64,000 nt of DNA from CAZKBP01 sp964551015. Its GTDB lineage: Bacteria > Bacteroidota > Bacteroidia > Cytophagales > Microscillaceae. Position 1 is the stretch's first letter. Every line of letters begins with the position of its first letter. Shown in pieces: positions 17,971 through 27,184 of the stretch. Under the pieces are notes generated by a model, which searched no databases, was not told the DNA's origin, and saw nothing but the letters and a program-made list of their open reading frames with translations. A program made the position numbers and the translations under genes. The DNA is taken from assembly GCA_964551015.1 (NCBI GenBank), contig CAZKBP010000024.1:28140-92139 (forward strand). The letters are read 5' to 3'.

Positions 17971-18513
17971 TTAATCTAAAAAGTCAGTAGCTTTGTATTT
18001 GGATTTTATGAGTCTGTCAAGTTCTCTTTTGCATTTATATTTTTTCGTCTTGGCGGTGTCAGAATTGGCAAATCCTAGTTTTTGAGCGATATCACTCATA
18101 GACATATTATCAAAGTAGTAGTACATCAGCACCTTTCGGCAGGTCTCGCCAAGGCTATCGATGCACTCACGGATGATCTCATTGCGTTCTTGGGTATCAA
18201 AATCATTAAATTCTTTCTGGTCATCCTTCATTTCACCAGAGATGCGATTTTTTCTTTCTAATTCTTTGCGCCACAAATTTTGGCAAACACTATATATAAA
18301 CGTACTAATTTTTGAAGTTAATACAAAATCGTCTCTTCTTGCTTTTTGCCAGAAAATAAGGATAGCCTCCTGATAAATGTCCTTTGCTTCGTCTTCGGTA
18401 CCATTATTTCTGATCACCATTCGGGTCATCATCTTATAATTTTTTTTGTAGATAAAGTCAAGGGCGGTTTCATCTCCACATTTTATTTTTTTTAGAATCT
18501 GGCTATCTTTCAT
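17971..18513 (-). CDS. ECF-family RNA polymerase sigma factor
   Basis: 180 residues from the ATG at 18513; a TTG at 18528 is a weaker start. Region 2 (FIYKKNYKMMTRMV..., DEAKDIYQEAILIFWQKA, about 20-65) and region 4 (TCRKVLMYYYFDNMSMSDIAQKLG, helix-turn-helix, about 120-165) are clear, and there is no region 3, as in ECF sigmas. The anti-sigma gene follows immediately. Probably autoregulated by family habit, but no matching promoter could be assigned. Confidence 0.9.
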   Translation of the reverse strand: MKDSQILKKIKCGDETALDFIYKKNYKMMTRMVIRNNGTEDEAKDIYQEAILIFWQKARRDDFVLTSKISTFIYSVCQNLWRKELERKNRISGEMKDDQKEFNDFDTQERNEIIRECIDSLGETCRKVLMYYYFDNMSMSDIAQKLGFANSDTAKTKKYKCKRELDRLIKSKYKATDFLD

Positions 18514-18831
18514 CTTAAAAAAAAGCAAGGCTTTTTGATTAAATACTTAATAAAAAAAAATCGTAACCTCTTCCAAGGGTATAAGAAGAAATAAAATTGA
18601 TCTTCTTTGGAGATTTATATCAAGTATGGAATTAATTATATGCTTGATCTAGAAAAGTTCTTACATGACTAAAACGAAATCATTTTGCAAATGTTGTCAT
18701 TGCCAAAAGCACGTAGAACCGCTCTTGGAAGAAGATTAGAGAAACCAAGCATCAACGATAGCTCTCTAAAATACTACAAAAATTGTACAGAGATCCTACT
18801 ACGGATTCAATCCAAAAGCGCGAGGTATTTA
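18514..18831. other. AT-rich gap upstream of the sigma gene
   Basis: About 320 bp holding the presumed promoter of the ECF operon. A 68-codon plus-strand frame (18685-18891) overlaps the end of the neighbouring gene and has no coding look. No RNA gene or hairpin terminator was recognised. Confidence 0.35.
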
Positions 18832-20022
18832 TTACTCAAAGGAGATTTTAGCACGCTTCAAAATAACCCAACGCCCCTCTTTTTGCTCTAGAAGTCCTTT
18901 CTCCAAGGTGATGATGCGCGAGTCATTATAAGGTTCATTGGCATACTCGCAAGCAGGAGCCAGCATACGGTCTGCATTAGCGAGGGCTACCTGATGATAT
19001 TCGCTTCTATTCACGATGCCAAAGATGGCTTGATCTGGGTCTTCTAGATTGATCTCTATTTTGTAAATGCTATCTCGGCTAGGCTCGGTTTTGAACTCTT
19101 GAGGAGTAAATCCTCCTTGGTCTGGTCGAAACTTGCCGTAGTAAATTTGCACCTCAGGGTTGAAGGTATAGCTCTCGAGATGCTCTGTACGCTGCGCATA
19201 GATTTCCTCTGCCGTTATTTTATATTGATTGCGATTCTTGAGCACGACTATTTCCTGTACCAGTGCGTTCAATTGGTCATTCAAGAAATTAAATTTGAGT
19301 AGCAGGGATTGATAATCCTTGACGGGGGTAGTGGTATCCAAGCGATTATCTAGGCGACTGTAGCGCTCTTGGAATTGATCTTCTATTTCCAATAACTGCT
19401 GCTTGAGTTGTTGATTTTGCCAGATCAAAAAACCGATTCCTCCCGCCAGTATAAGTAAAATGAAATAAACAATAGGCATATATTTCTTAGATTGTGGATT
19501 AGGTTCAGATTGAGCAGAAACATCTAGGGTCGCCTCAGGGCTAGGTTCAGACACAGCACCAGAGATACGGCCAGCCAGTCGATCTTCACGTAGGGAGTTA
19601 AGTTCGATCATTAAAACCTGTACGTCCTCCTCCCAGGCTTGACCGCGATAGAGCTTGAGAAGCTCCGTCTCGATATCTATGATTAACTTATTGAGGCGAG
19701 CTTCTAGTTTGTTTTTACCGTAGCTTTTATAGGTTTTGCGTTGAAATAATTTGAAAAAGTAGATCGCCTGATCTGCTCCTACCGGAAGGCTAGCTTGTAA
19801 ATTCTCTAGACTCAAGCAACTCAAAGCGTTGAGATCACTCTTTTGCTCTTGCATCAAAATCAATTGTACCGACTTACAAAGATAATTCAATTTGGCTTCC
19901 TCATAAGATTGGTCAATACCTGCCTCATTTTGCGCCCATATCTGAAAGCAACTCAGCGTGAGACAAAAGCCACCCAGACAAAAGTGCTTGAATATGCAGA
20001 ATGATGTGAGAAATCGTAGCAT
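18832..20022 (-). CDS. Hypothetical secreted/membrane coiled-coil protein
   Basis: About 396 residues from the ATG at 20022; a TTG lies at 20037. It has a hydrophobic signal-like N-terminus ending near WAQ, a helical Leu-rich domain (about 30-160), a Pro/Glu/Ser-rich spacer, a membrane segment (about 185-207, PIVYFILLILAGGIGFLIW), a coiled coil (QNQQLKQQLLEIEDQFQERY and on, to about 265) and a C-terminal beta-rich domain of about 120 residues. No family was recognised. The stop at 18832 is far from the sigma gene, and the gene is monocistronic. The topology suggests an outward N-terminal domain and an inward C-terminal domain; this is inferred. Confidence 0.65.
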   Translation of the reverse strand: MLRFLTSFCIFKHFCLGGFCLTLSCFQIWAQNEAGIDQSYEEAKLNYLCKSVQLILMQEQKSDLNALSCLSLENLQASLPVGADQAIYFFKLFQRKTYKSYGKNKLEARLNKLIIDIETELLKLYRGQAWEEDVQVLMIELNSLREDRLAGRISGAVSEPSPEATLDVSAQSEPNPQSKKYMPIVYFILLILAGGIGFLIWQNQQLKQQLLEIEDQFQERYSRLDNRLDTTTPVKDYQSLLLKFNFLNDQLNALVQEIVVLKNRNQYKITAEEIYAQRTEHLESYTFNPEVQIYYGKFRPDQGGFTPQEFKTEPSRDSIYKIEINLEDPDQAIFGIVNRSEYHQVALANADRMLAPACEYANEPYNDSRIITLEKGLLEQKEGRWVILKRAKISFE

Positions 20023-20169
20023 AAACGTATGAAGCAACTACCCTAAACTAAGTATCATTGGAATACAAGATGCGCATCCGAGACAAGTAAAGTTAATAAA
20101 TTATATGAATAAAGGAGAAAATACCGTGAACGATTGTAAGCGGATTCCGCTTTCCCTGCTTCATCAAGA

Positions 20170-22107
20170 TCATAATTTTCGTACGACTGCCATGAAGAAA
20201 TATTGATCCTCGATTCTCAACTCAGAAACGGTCAAATGAATAGGAAATTCTTTTCCTTCCTTATGCCGACCCACCGTGTTTCTGCCAGTATCGAGAATGT
20301 GTTTTTGCCCCGTTTCCAGATAAGACTGCATGTGTTGGTCGTGGGCAATGCCGTATTCTTGGGGCATCAAAATTTTGACATTTTTACCGATGGTTTCTGC
20401 TTGCTCAAAGCCAAAGATATGCTCCGCCTCGCGGTTGAATAGCAGTATTTTGCCGTGTTCATCCGAAACGATCAAAGCCACGAGTACTTGGTCTAAAATC
20501 CTACTCAACTGATGATTTTCTCTTTGAGCAAGGGCGAGTCTTTGGTCTAATTTTTCCTGTGCTTCGGCCAGAGCTACGGCATTTTTGCGAGATTCTTCTT
20601 CTTTTTGGCGAAGAGACTGGGCAATTTTTTGAGACTCTTCTAAGATAGCTTGGTTACGATGGCTGGTTTTGACCATAGAAATCGTAGAAGCAATACTGGA
20701 GCAAAGTTTTTCCAGAAACTCAATCTGAAAATCTTGGAATTCATCAAAAGAAGCTAATTCAATAACGCCTCTAACTTCTCCTTCTTCAGTTAATAGCGGG
20801 AGGAGAATGAGTGTCTTTGGCTCAGTACTACCCAAGCCAGAGGTAATATCCATGTAGTCGGGAGGGAGTTCTTTGAGATAGACTTTCTCTTTTTCATTGT
20901 ATACGCGGCCAATCAGTCCCTCGTTGGTCTCCACGTTTTGCTGGATGAACTTCTCTTTGCCATAGGCATAGGCTCCTTTGAGCTCTAGAAAGGGGCGTCC
21001 GGAGTCTTTTTGGTTCAAAATAAAAATTCCTCCCTGCAAGATGTTCAGATGCTCTACCAAGCGGCTAATGGTCTTGCGACAAAGCAGATCAATATCGTGG
21101 CTATTGGCACGTAGCAATTCAGCAAATTCTGCCAAGCCTTCGGTAATCCAATTGCGTTTCTTCTCCTGATCGTATACTTTTTGTAAGCTGTAGCTCATTT
21201 CCGTAAGTGATTTTCCTAAATCACTTTGTGCGCTAAACATGGTAGTTTCTTGACTGAAATTCCCACGTCCTACTTCCAATGCGTAATTACGTACCGCTTG
21301 CAGGTTATTTACTAGCCGATTGGCATCTGCTGTGATGTGTTCAAACTCATTGCGACGTACCTGAAAGGATTCGGGCAAATTCCCCAGACTTAGTTCTTGA
21401 ATTTTTGCGTGGATTGCTCGGATCCATTTGAAAATGCCCAGTAGCATTCTAACCCCCAAGATATAGCAAAGTACAAAACCTAAACTGACCGAAATAATAA
21501 TGATTCTGGAAAAAAACTGCTGGCGATCTTGAATTTTATTCAAAATCAATTCCTCACGACGCTTGACTAAATCGATCAGTTCTTGGATAGACTTTTCTAC
21601 TTCTTCATATACAAACAATACATCATTTTTGACTTGGTATTTGATGCGATCCACCAGTGGAGTCGAGGACATAGTTCGCTCTAACTCACGTTGTTGCCTT
21701 TGTAACTCCCCCAACTCTTTATTGAGGATAATAAATTGATTTTTGACATTTTTGTCATCTAATTGATTGACCCGATTGAGCAAGAGCTTTTTTTGATCAT
21801 CAATATCAATGAGCCAGAGTTCTTTGTTGGCTCTTTCTAGAGAATCATCATTGAGGTACAAATATTGGCTCAGATTGGTCTGTGATTGCTTAATCAGGTT
21901 GAGCAACAAGATACTTTCATAGGCAATCGGGTGGGTTTGCTCGATGACCAAATCTTTTTGACGATTCAAATCCCGCCAATAATTATCAGTAATAAATAGA
22001 AGGATGATATAGACCAAGGAAGTAAACAAGAAAAAAATTGTAAAACGTCCTTGAATACTTTGTAAGTCCAAACGAAAAAAAGGTGAAACCTCTCTATGAC
22101 TACTCAT
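20170..22107 (-). CDS. Kinase-less membrane sensor: HAMP-GAF-coiled coil-PAS (possible heme PAS)
   Basis: 645 residues. The first membrane segment (about 22-42) and second (about 200-222) flank a helical extracytoplasmic sensor of CHASE3/4HB type. HAMP-like helices (about 222-300), a GAF domain (about 320-480), a coiled coil (about 485-530) and a C-terminal PAS (about 535-645) follow. There is no histidine kinase, cyclase, EAL or methyl-accepting region. The PAS closely resembles FixL: ILMPQEYGIAHD has the heme-ligand His (His589), and His603 and Arg609 match the heme-pocket His and Arg of FixL; the FixL Arg206 position is Ser. Oxygen or redox sensing is inferred, with output through an unknown partner. 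The GAF region is similar to that of the protein at 33067-35343. Confidence 0.8.
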   Translation of the reverse strand: MSSHREVSPFFRLDLQSIQGRFTIFFLFTSLVYIILLFITDNYWRDLNRQKDLVIEQTHPIAYESILLLNLIKQSQTNLSQYLYLNDDSLERANKELWLIDIDDQKKLLLNRVNQLDDKNVKNQFIILNKELGELQRQQRELERTMSSTPLVDRIKYQVKNDVLFVYEEVEKSIQELIDLVKRREELILNKIQDRQQFFSRIIIISVSLGFVLCYILGVRMLLGIFKWIRAIHAKIQELSLGNLPESFQVRRNEFEHITADANRLVNNLQAVRNYALEVGRGNFSQETTMFSAQSDLGKSLTEMSYSLQKVYDQEKKRNWITEGLAEFAELLRANSHDIDLLCRKTISRLVEHLNILQGGIFILNQKDSGRPFLELKGAYAYGKEKFIQQNVETNEGLIGRVYNEKEKVYLKELPPDYMDITSGLGSTEPKTLILLPLLTEEGEVRGVIELASFDEFQDFQIEFLEKLCSSIASTISMVKTSHRNQAILEESQKIAQSLRQKEEESRKNAVALAEAQEKLDQRLALAQRENHQLSRILDQVLVALIVSDEHGKILLFNREAEHIFGFEQAETIGKNVKILMPQEYGIAHDQHMQSYLETGQKHILDTGRNTVGRHKEGKEFPIHLTVSELRIEDQYFFMAVVRKL

Positions 22108-22176
22108 AACTTAGTTTGTGGGTTATAGATTAGCAATGGCAAATTACAAATGAATATATTCTTCCAATTTGCAATT

Positions 22177-22812
22177 TTATCCAATTTCGTCCAAGGCACG
22201 ATCAGGTTTGGCATAAGAGAGTCGTGCTAGTTTTTGGGTTTGGTGGTAGCAATCTAAGCCAGAACAAGTAACGGTACCTGCTTTTTCTAGATCCAAAAAG
22301 CCATCCTCTCGAACGATCTCTTTGGGCAAGCTAATTTCAACTATTGAACCAATCACTAAGATTGTTCCATTAATTTTCAAATTTATTCGCTCTTCAAACT
22401 TGAGTCCGATCTTTACCCAAGCCTCTTGCACGTAAGGAGCAGGCATTCGCTCAGTATAGGTAGGATGAAGACCCGTGGCCTCGAACTCAGACTCTTGATA
22501 GCGAGCCGAGGTCTGGTGAGCCTGCTTGAAAAAATCAGCCCTCACGTGATTGAAAGTGTAATAAGAAGTAGCCTCAATATTTTGTAGCGTGTGTCTTGGA
22601 ACCGTATCGGGGCGAATCAGCAAACCTGCCAAGGCGGGGGTAGCTCCTACGTGAAAGACTTGGCTGAACGGAGAGAGATTGGTTTGGCCTTCAGGACTAA
22701 TCGTGCCTACCAAATTCAGGCTTTTAAAACCGCTCAGACAGTTGATCAAATTGCGTCGGAAAAACTTATCCATGCCCGGAAAGTCTTCCTGATGATAAGA
22801 AATAGTTTCCAT
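22177..22812 (-). CDS. Flavin reductase-like, FMN-binding split-barrel protein
   Basis: 211 residues. N-terminal FFRRNLINCLSGFKSLNLVGTISPEGQTNLSPFS is typical of the flavin reductase-like split beta-barrel family (FMN or FAD bound; some reduce flavin for a partner oxygenase). HTLQNIEATSYYTFNHV fits the middle of that fold. The substrate is unknown, and no monooxygenase partner is adjacent. Transcribed on the minus strand, 69 nt ahead of the sensor gene's start, so the two may share a transcript. Confidence 0.8.
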   Translation of the reverse strand: METISYHQEDFPGMDKFFRRNLINCLSGFKSLNLVGTISPEGQTNLSPFSQVFHVGATPALAGLLIRPDTVPRHTLQNIEATSYYTFNHVRADFFKQAHQTSARYQESEFEATGLHPTYTERMPAPYVQEAWVKIGLKFEERINLKINGTILVIGSIVEISLPKEIVREDGFLDLEKAGTVTCSGLDCYHQTQKLARLSYAKPDRALDEIG

Positions 22813-22927
22813 AAATTATTTAATTTTTTTGATGCTTAACTAAGAAGTTGTCCAGAGTTTCGGTTTAGTAGCGAAAAATTGGAATTTTGTAGCCTAAAGA
22901 TAAACTTCAGACAACTTCCATGATTAC

Positions 22928-24385
22928 TTACTCGGTTCTCAAATAAATATTCGAGTCAGGTATCTTCTCATATTTTTGAGCAGCCAGCGGAAGATGCTTG
23001 AACAAAAAGTCGGCTTCACCTACCTCGTCCACGATGGCCTCGGGTATATCTTGGTGGTTACCGAAGATATTATGATATACTTGAATCTGAATATTAAAAT
23101 ATTGATCCATCCGATTGAGGTGCCTTTGGGCTAAGCGCCAGTTGAGATAGGGAGAAGCCACTTGGCTGCTTATGTAGTTTTCAAGGGCATTGCCCAAGAC
23201 TAAGATTTTCTTACCTTGCAATAGTTCAGATTTAGGATGAGGTTTGGCTACCAAACGTTGTGTATGAATGCTCAAATCAATCTCCCGAATACTGCTGACA
23301 AAAGGCACGGGAATCTTCAAGGGGCGCCCGTACAGATTATTATAATTAAAAAAGAGGCAGGAAAATAGCAAAAGCAAAAAGACAATTTCTTTCAAAAAAG
23401 TTTGCTCGCTCACTAAAAAATAATGACTCAGCAAAAAAACGATCGCTGGAAAAGTAAGCACAAAACTATAGGCCGAAACTTTTGAGTCTAGAAAAATCGT
23501 TAAAAAAGCGACTCCTAACCAGATAATCATAATTCGTTGACAGCGAATCTGGTAATTCGTATAACGGCGATACTGTAAAAATTGCAAAGTGCCCCAGATC
23601 GTCAGTACGAAGGGAATAGTAAACAACAAAAACAAATCCCGAATGGAAAGATAGAAAAAAGGCTTCAGATAGAATAAAGATTGGAAAAAATTAAGATAAA
23701 ATTCGTATTCACTGTTCGTGATATAAAAAACTAAGAAAGCGATCCCGATCGTAAAGAAAAAAGAAAAAAACATCAGCAGATAATCTTTAAACTTCGTACT
23801 GGTATAGAGGAGAAAAGAAAATACGACGACCAAGAGCATCAAAAAGCTGGGTAAATAGAATAAAGTAGCAATCCCAATGTAGGCACCAATCTCAAAAACC
23901 GCATTATATTTCTTACGCTCTCCCACGTGGATAAATAAATATCGGACAACAATGATGAGAAAAGTATTAGCCATTAAAGCTGGACTCAGGGTAAAATAAT
24001 CCCAAAAACAAGCTGTCAGTACGATGTAAAGAAGTAAGGGAAGCAGCGTGAGATCGGTTAATACCTCTCGCTTTCGTAAAAAATAATTAAACATCCATGC
24101 CTGCAAGAACACTAATAAGGCACTCGCGATGCCAAGTGCCAGGGGAGATCGGCCAAAAAATTGGTGAAAAACCCAAAAAATCAACGCAGATAAGGGGCTA
24201 ACATCATCCCAAATCTCTGTGTACAGTTGAAATCCTTGACTCATTCTTTCTCCTACCAGCATCCAGTTGAGCTCAGGAACCGAAACGGGAATCTCATAAA
24301 TAAGAGCCGGTAAGCGAATGAGCAAAAACAGTAGAATCAGAATGATTAACTTATAAACAGCGTTGATTTTAAAAAAACTTATCAA
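22928..24385 (-). CDS. Polytopic membrane protein, GT-C glycosyltransferase-like
   Basis: 485 residues with about 10-11 membrane segments in the first 375 residues and a soluble C-terminal tail of about 110. The first periplasmic loop has ...MSQGFQLYTEIWDDVSPLSALIFW, resembling the G..lY.d.wd..pPl motif with acidic residues in GT-C (PMT/ArnT-like) enzymes that use lipid-linked sugars. No strict family call is possible. The start is a TTG at 24385, with no ATG before the first membrane segment. Divergent from rbfA. Confidence 0.6.
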   Translation of the reverse strand: MISFFKINAVYKLIILILLFLLIRLPALIYEIPVSVPELNWMLVGERMSQGFQLYTEIWDDVSPLSALIFWVFHQFFGRSPLALGIASALLVFLQAWMFNYFLRKREVLTDLTLLPLLLYIVLTACFWDYFTLSPALMANTFLIIVVRYLFIHVGERKKYNAVFEIGAYIGIATLFYLPSFLMLLVVVFSFLLYTSTKFKDYLLMFFSFFFTIGIAFLVFYITNSEYEFYLNFFQSLFYLKPFFYLSIRDLFLLFTIPFVLTIWGTLQFLQYRRYTNYQIRCQRIMIIWLGVAFLTIFLDSKVSAYSFVLTFPAIVFLLSHYFLVSEQTFLKEIVFLLLLFSCLFFNYNNLYGRPLKIPVPFVSSIREIDLSIHTQRLVAKPHPKSELLQGKKILVLGNALENYISSQVASPYLNWRLAQRHLNRMDQYFNIQIQVYHNIFGNHQDIPEAIVDEVGEADFLFKHLPLAAQKYEKIPDSNIYLRTE

Positions 24386-24547
24386 AATACCTTTATTTTA
24401 GAATAAGAAAGCTAAAGTTTTGATGTCTATACACAAAATATGATTATTCAGCCAAGTTTTTTAGACTTCCTGAAAGGTTTATTTGAGAATTATCTCAAAA
24501 TTAAAGCTATTTCCGCAATACATCATCAATTTTATATTTATAAAAAA

Positions 24548-24919
24548 ATGGAGAGCAAAAGACAACAACAATTCGCTCGTATTATTCAAAAAGACCTCAG
24601 TGAAATCTTCCAAAGAGATGCCAAGCATATGTTTGGAGAAAAATTTATTACCATTACCATGGTTCGGGTAACACCAGACCTAGGCATCGCCAGGGTATAT
24701 CTGAGCTTTTTGATGACCAAAGACAAGGAAGCAGCGATTGAAGATATCCAAGAAAAAACCAAAACGATCCGACAGCTACTTGCCCAGAAAATTCGTAACT
24801 CCGTCCGGGTCGTGCCCGAATTGCATTTTTACCTAGACGATACCGCTGATTATGTCTCTAAGATAGACGCACTTTTGGATAGTTTGGATATCCCTCCCGA
24901 AGAGGATAATGAGCAATAA
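24548..24919 (+). CDS. rbfA: Ribosome-binding factor A
   Basis: 123 residues from the ATG at 24548. The frame is open to 24440, but the extra 36 residues look non-coding. RbfA landmarks are visible: KRQQQFARIIQKDLSEIFQRDA, then VRVTPDLGIARVYLSFL and the KIRNSVRVVPELHFYLDDTADYVSKIDALL block with the PEL.F..D...... helix. It is a KH-type 30S maturation factor binding near helix 44/45 of pre-16S rRNA. It is followed by a LolC/E-type permease gene, an arrangement I believe is common in Bacteroidota. Confidence 0.93.
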   Translation: MESKRQQQFARIIQKDLSEIFQRDAKHMFGEKFITITMVRVTPDLGIARVYLSFLMTKDKEAAIEDIQEKTKTIRQLLAQKIRNSVRVVPELHFYLDDTADYVSKIDALLDSLDIPPEEDNEQ

Positions 24920-24938
24920 TCTTCCGCTGAACACTATG

Positions 24939-24982
24939 ATAATCGTGAGCTAAAGCCTATATTGGCCAGCGTTCACGATTAT
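24939..24982 (+). terminator. Inverted repeat between rbfA and the permease gene
   Basis: Perfect 10-bp arms (ATAATCGTGA at 24939-24948, TCACGATTAT at 24973-24982) with a 24-nt loop, followed by a T-rich stretch (TTATTG). It could be a weak terminator or an attenuator within the operon. Confidence 0.45.
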
Positions 24983-25010
24983 TTATTGATACATAGATAA
25001 GTGCCTTATC

Positions 25011-26243
25011 TTGAACATTACACTCAAAATAGCCCGTCGATATTTCTTTTCCAAGCATAAGAAGCTATTTATCAATATCATATCCATCATCTCCATGATC
25101 GTGGTGATGGTAGGAACAGCTTCTTTGATTATTGCCTTATCTGTCTTTAATGGCTTGGAAGGGGTGGTCAGAAGCCTTCATTCCACTTTTAATCCTGATT
25201 TGCTGATTACGCCGCTCAAAGGAAAATCTTTTGTGGTGGAGGAAGATTTTTTGAAGCAAATTCAAGATATCGTGGGCGTGGAAGTAATCACGGAGGTGAT
25301 TGAAGACAACGCCATCCTTAATTACCGAGATGGGCAGATGGTCGTGACGCTCAAGGGGGTTAGTGATAATTTTATGAAGCGTACCAAGATGGACTCTACC
25401 ATCGTGTACGGAGCCTTTATCCTCAAAGAAAGAGGACGCAGCTATGCCGTAATCGGGCGAGGGGTGCAGGCCATTATGTCCATCTCTCTGAACGATGACC
25501 TAGAACCGATGCAACTCTGGTATCCGAAGCGAGGTGAAAAACTTAATCTGAGTGGACTTGATCCACGCAAGCGTTTTAATCGAAAAGTTATTTTCCCCAG
25601 TGGCGTCTTTTCTTTAGAACAGAGCTACGACCAGAATTACGTCTTTGTGCCCTTGGCCTTCGCCGAAGCCTTACTGGAATACTCAAATCGTCGCACGGCT
25701 CTTGAAATTCACGTACAGGCAGGGAGTTCTGTTCAACAAGTAGAGAGCAAGCTAGAAAATTTACTGGGAGATCGCTTCAGCATCAAAAATAGCGAAGAAC
25801 AGGAAGAAAGTTTGCTCAAAGCCATCAAAATTGAGAAGCTCTTCGTGTATCTGGTGCTATCTTTCATCTTGGCAATTTCTTCTTTTAATATCTTTTTTTC
25901 TCTGATGATGCTCGTGATTGATAAAAAAAGGGATATTGCTATTTTTCAGGCCATGGGTGCTACTGCCAGCGTGATTCGCAGGATCTTCTTGCTCGAAGGA
26001 GGAATTATCGCGCTCACAGGTGCTATCCTCGGGTTGGTTCTAGGAACGCTCATTTGCTTGATTCAGCAGGAATATGGCCTTATTTCTATGGGAACCGCCA
26101 CCACCATCGTGAGTGCTTACCCCGTGGAGTTACAAACTGGAGATTTTATTTATACAGGAATTACCATCATCATCATCACACTCATTTCTTCTTATATCCC
26201 GGCCATCAATGCCACCAAAGTGGGCGTGAAAGAAAATATCTGA
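25011..26243 (+). CDS. LolC/LolE-like ABC transporter permease (FtsX/MacB superfamily)
   Basis: 410 residues. The N-terminus NITLKIARRYFFSKHKKLFINIISIISMIVVMVGTASL and the membrane layout (one segment near 20-45, a large periplasmic domain about 50-270, then three segments near 275-305, 325-350 and 375-400) match the lipoprotein-releasing permeases LolC/LolE. The loop KKRDIAIFQAMGATASVIRRIFLLEG is the coupling-helix motif. It acts with a LolD-like ATPase, not found here. The start is a TTG at 25011, supported by the family N-terminus and the lack of a nearby ATG. The end is 12 nt from the convergent sulfotransferase gene. Confidence 0.88.
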   Translation: MNITLKIARRYFFSKHKKLFINIISIISMIVVMVGTASLIIALSVFNGLEGVVRSLHSTFNPDLLITPLKGKSFVVEEDFLKQIQDIVGVEVITEVIEDNAILNYRDGQMVVTLKGVSDNFMKRTKMDSTIVYGAFILKERGRSYAVIGRGVQAIMSISLNDDLEPMQLWYPKRGEKLNLSGLDPRKRFNRKVIFPSGVFSLEQSYDQNYVFVPLAFAEALLEYSNRRTALEIHVQAGSSVQQVESKLENLLGDRFSIKNSEEQEESLLKAIKIEKLFVYLVLSFILAISSFNIFFSLMMLVIDKKRDIAIFQAMGATASVIRRIFLLEGGIIALTGAILGLVLGTLICLIQQEYGLISMGTATTIVSAYPVELQTGDFIYTGITIIIITLISSYIPAINATKVGVKENI

Positions 26244-26254
26244 GAAAAACCTAT

Positions 26255-27076
26255 TCACGTGAGCTTTTTGAGTTGATACCAACCCTCTCTGACCCAGAGA
26301 AATACTGAGGTGTGATAAAGCCATACTCTGGCGGCTCGCAGGTATTTTCCTCGCTGTTTTCTTTGGATAAATTCTTTTTTCCAGAATTTAGAAGGATGGC
26401 TTTCGTTGAGGTCAGGTTGAACCCCTTCTAGTTCTTTTTCCCAAGAGTCATCTGGTTCGTAGCCAAATTTGATCAAATCTTCGGTGATAGAACCGTGCTT
26501 CTGAATCTGTCCTAATACACGGCTCTTATGCTTACGCCAATTGCCAATACTGTTGGAGCTTACGGGGCGAAGCCCGCGGAGTGCTTTGAGAGAGTTTGGA
26601 GAGGGTTTAGAGACACGATGATACTCGCTAAATTTATGCTCTGTTCTCAAAAAAGGCATTTTTTCAGAAATTTTTGCCTGTACTTCATCGGGTCTGTGCA
26701 CCATATCTTCATAGCGAATCATGAGGAATCTAGGATGATCTTTCAAGGCTTCATAGAATGGCATGTAGTTTTTCCAGTAGGCCAGATTGCTCCAATAGCG
26801 AGTTTGATCACTCCCGTGCATGCTCACGATCATATCCCGAGGGTCGCGGAGAAGATAAATCACGTAGAGATTCTTCATCATTTTCAGAATAGGAGCAATC
26901 ACGATGATGTCCTTGGGAGACTTCGTAAGATATACTTCCCCTTTTCGGGGGGGAAGGTTGGCAATGCGCCGGTCGTGCTCCTCATAGAGATCAATCTCAT
27001 AAGAGCTGACCATCATCTCGGTCAGCAGTGTTGTGCCCGTGCGAGGGCCACAGCCTACGATATGGATTCTATGCAT
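26255..27076 (-). CDS. PAPS-dependent sulfotransferase family protein
   Basis: 273 residues. The 5'-phosphosulfate loop GCGPRTGTTLL is at 8-18 and the 3'-phosphate-binding RDPRD at 77-81, followed by the usual helix MIVSMHG. Later RYEDMVHRPDE matches the LxYEDL-like segment. The family transfers sulfate from PAPS to carbohydrates or other acceptors; the acceptor cannot be inferred. There is no signal peptide, so it is cytoplasmic. Overlaps nothing and is 108 nt ahead of the end of the GMC gene on the same strand. Confidence 0.85.
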   Translation of the reverse strand: MHRIHIVGCGPRTGTTLLTEMMVSSYEIDLYEEHDRRIANLPPRKGEVYLTKSPKDIIVIAPILKMMKNLYVIYLLRDPRDMIVSMHGSDQTRYWSNLAYWKNYMPFYEALKDHPRFLMIRYEDMVHRPDEVQAKISEKMPFLRTEHKFSEYHRVSKPSPNSLKALRGLRPVSSNSIGNWRKHKSRVLGQIQKHGSITEDLIKFGYEPDDSWEKELEGVQPDLNESHPSKFWKKEFIQRKQRGKYLRAARVWLYHTSVFLWVREGWYQLKKLT

Positions 27077-27184
27077 CTTGCATCTTTTTTGGAGATAAAT
27101 ATTGCCGTCTCTTTACGAGACAGACTTGGCTCACAAACCTATCTCACATTTTGAAGCTCATCAAGAAATTTTCTGATTTTATGC

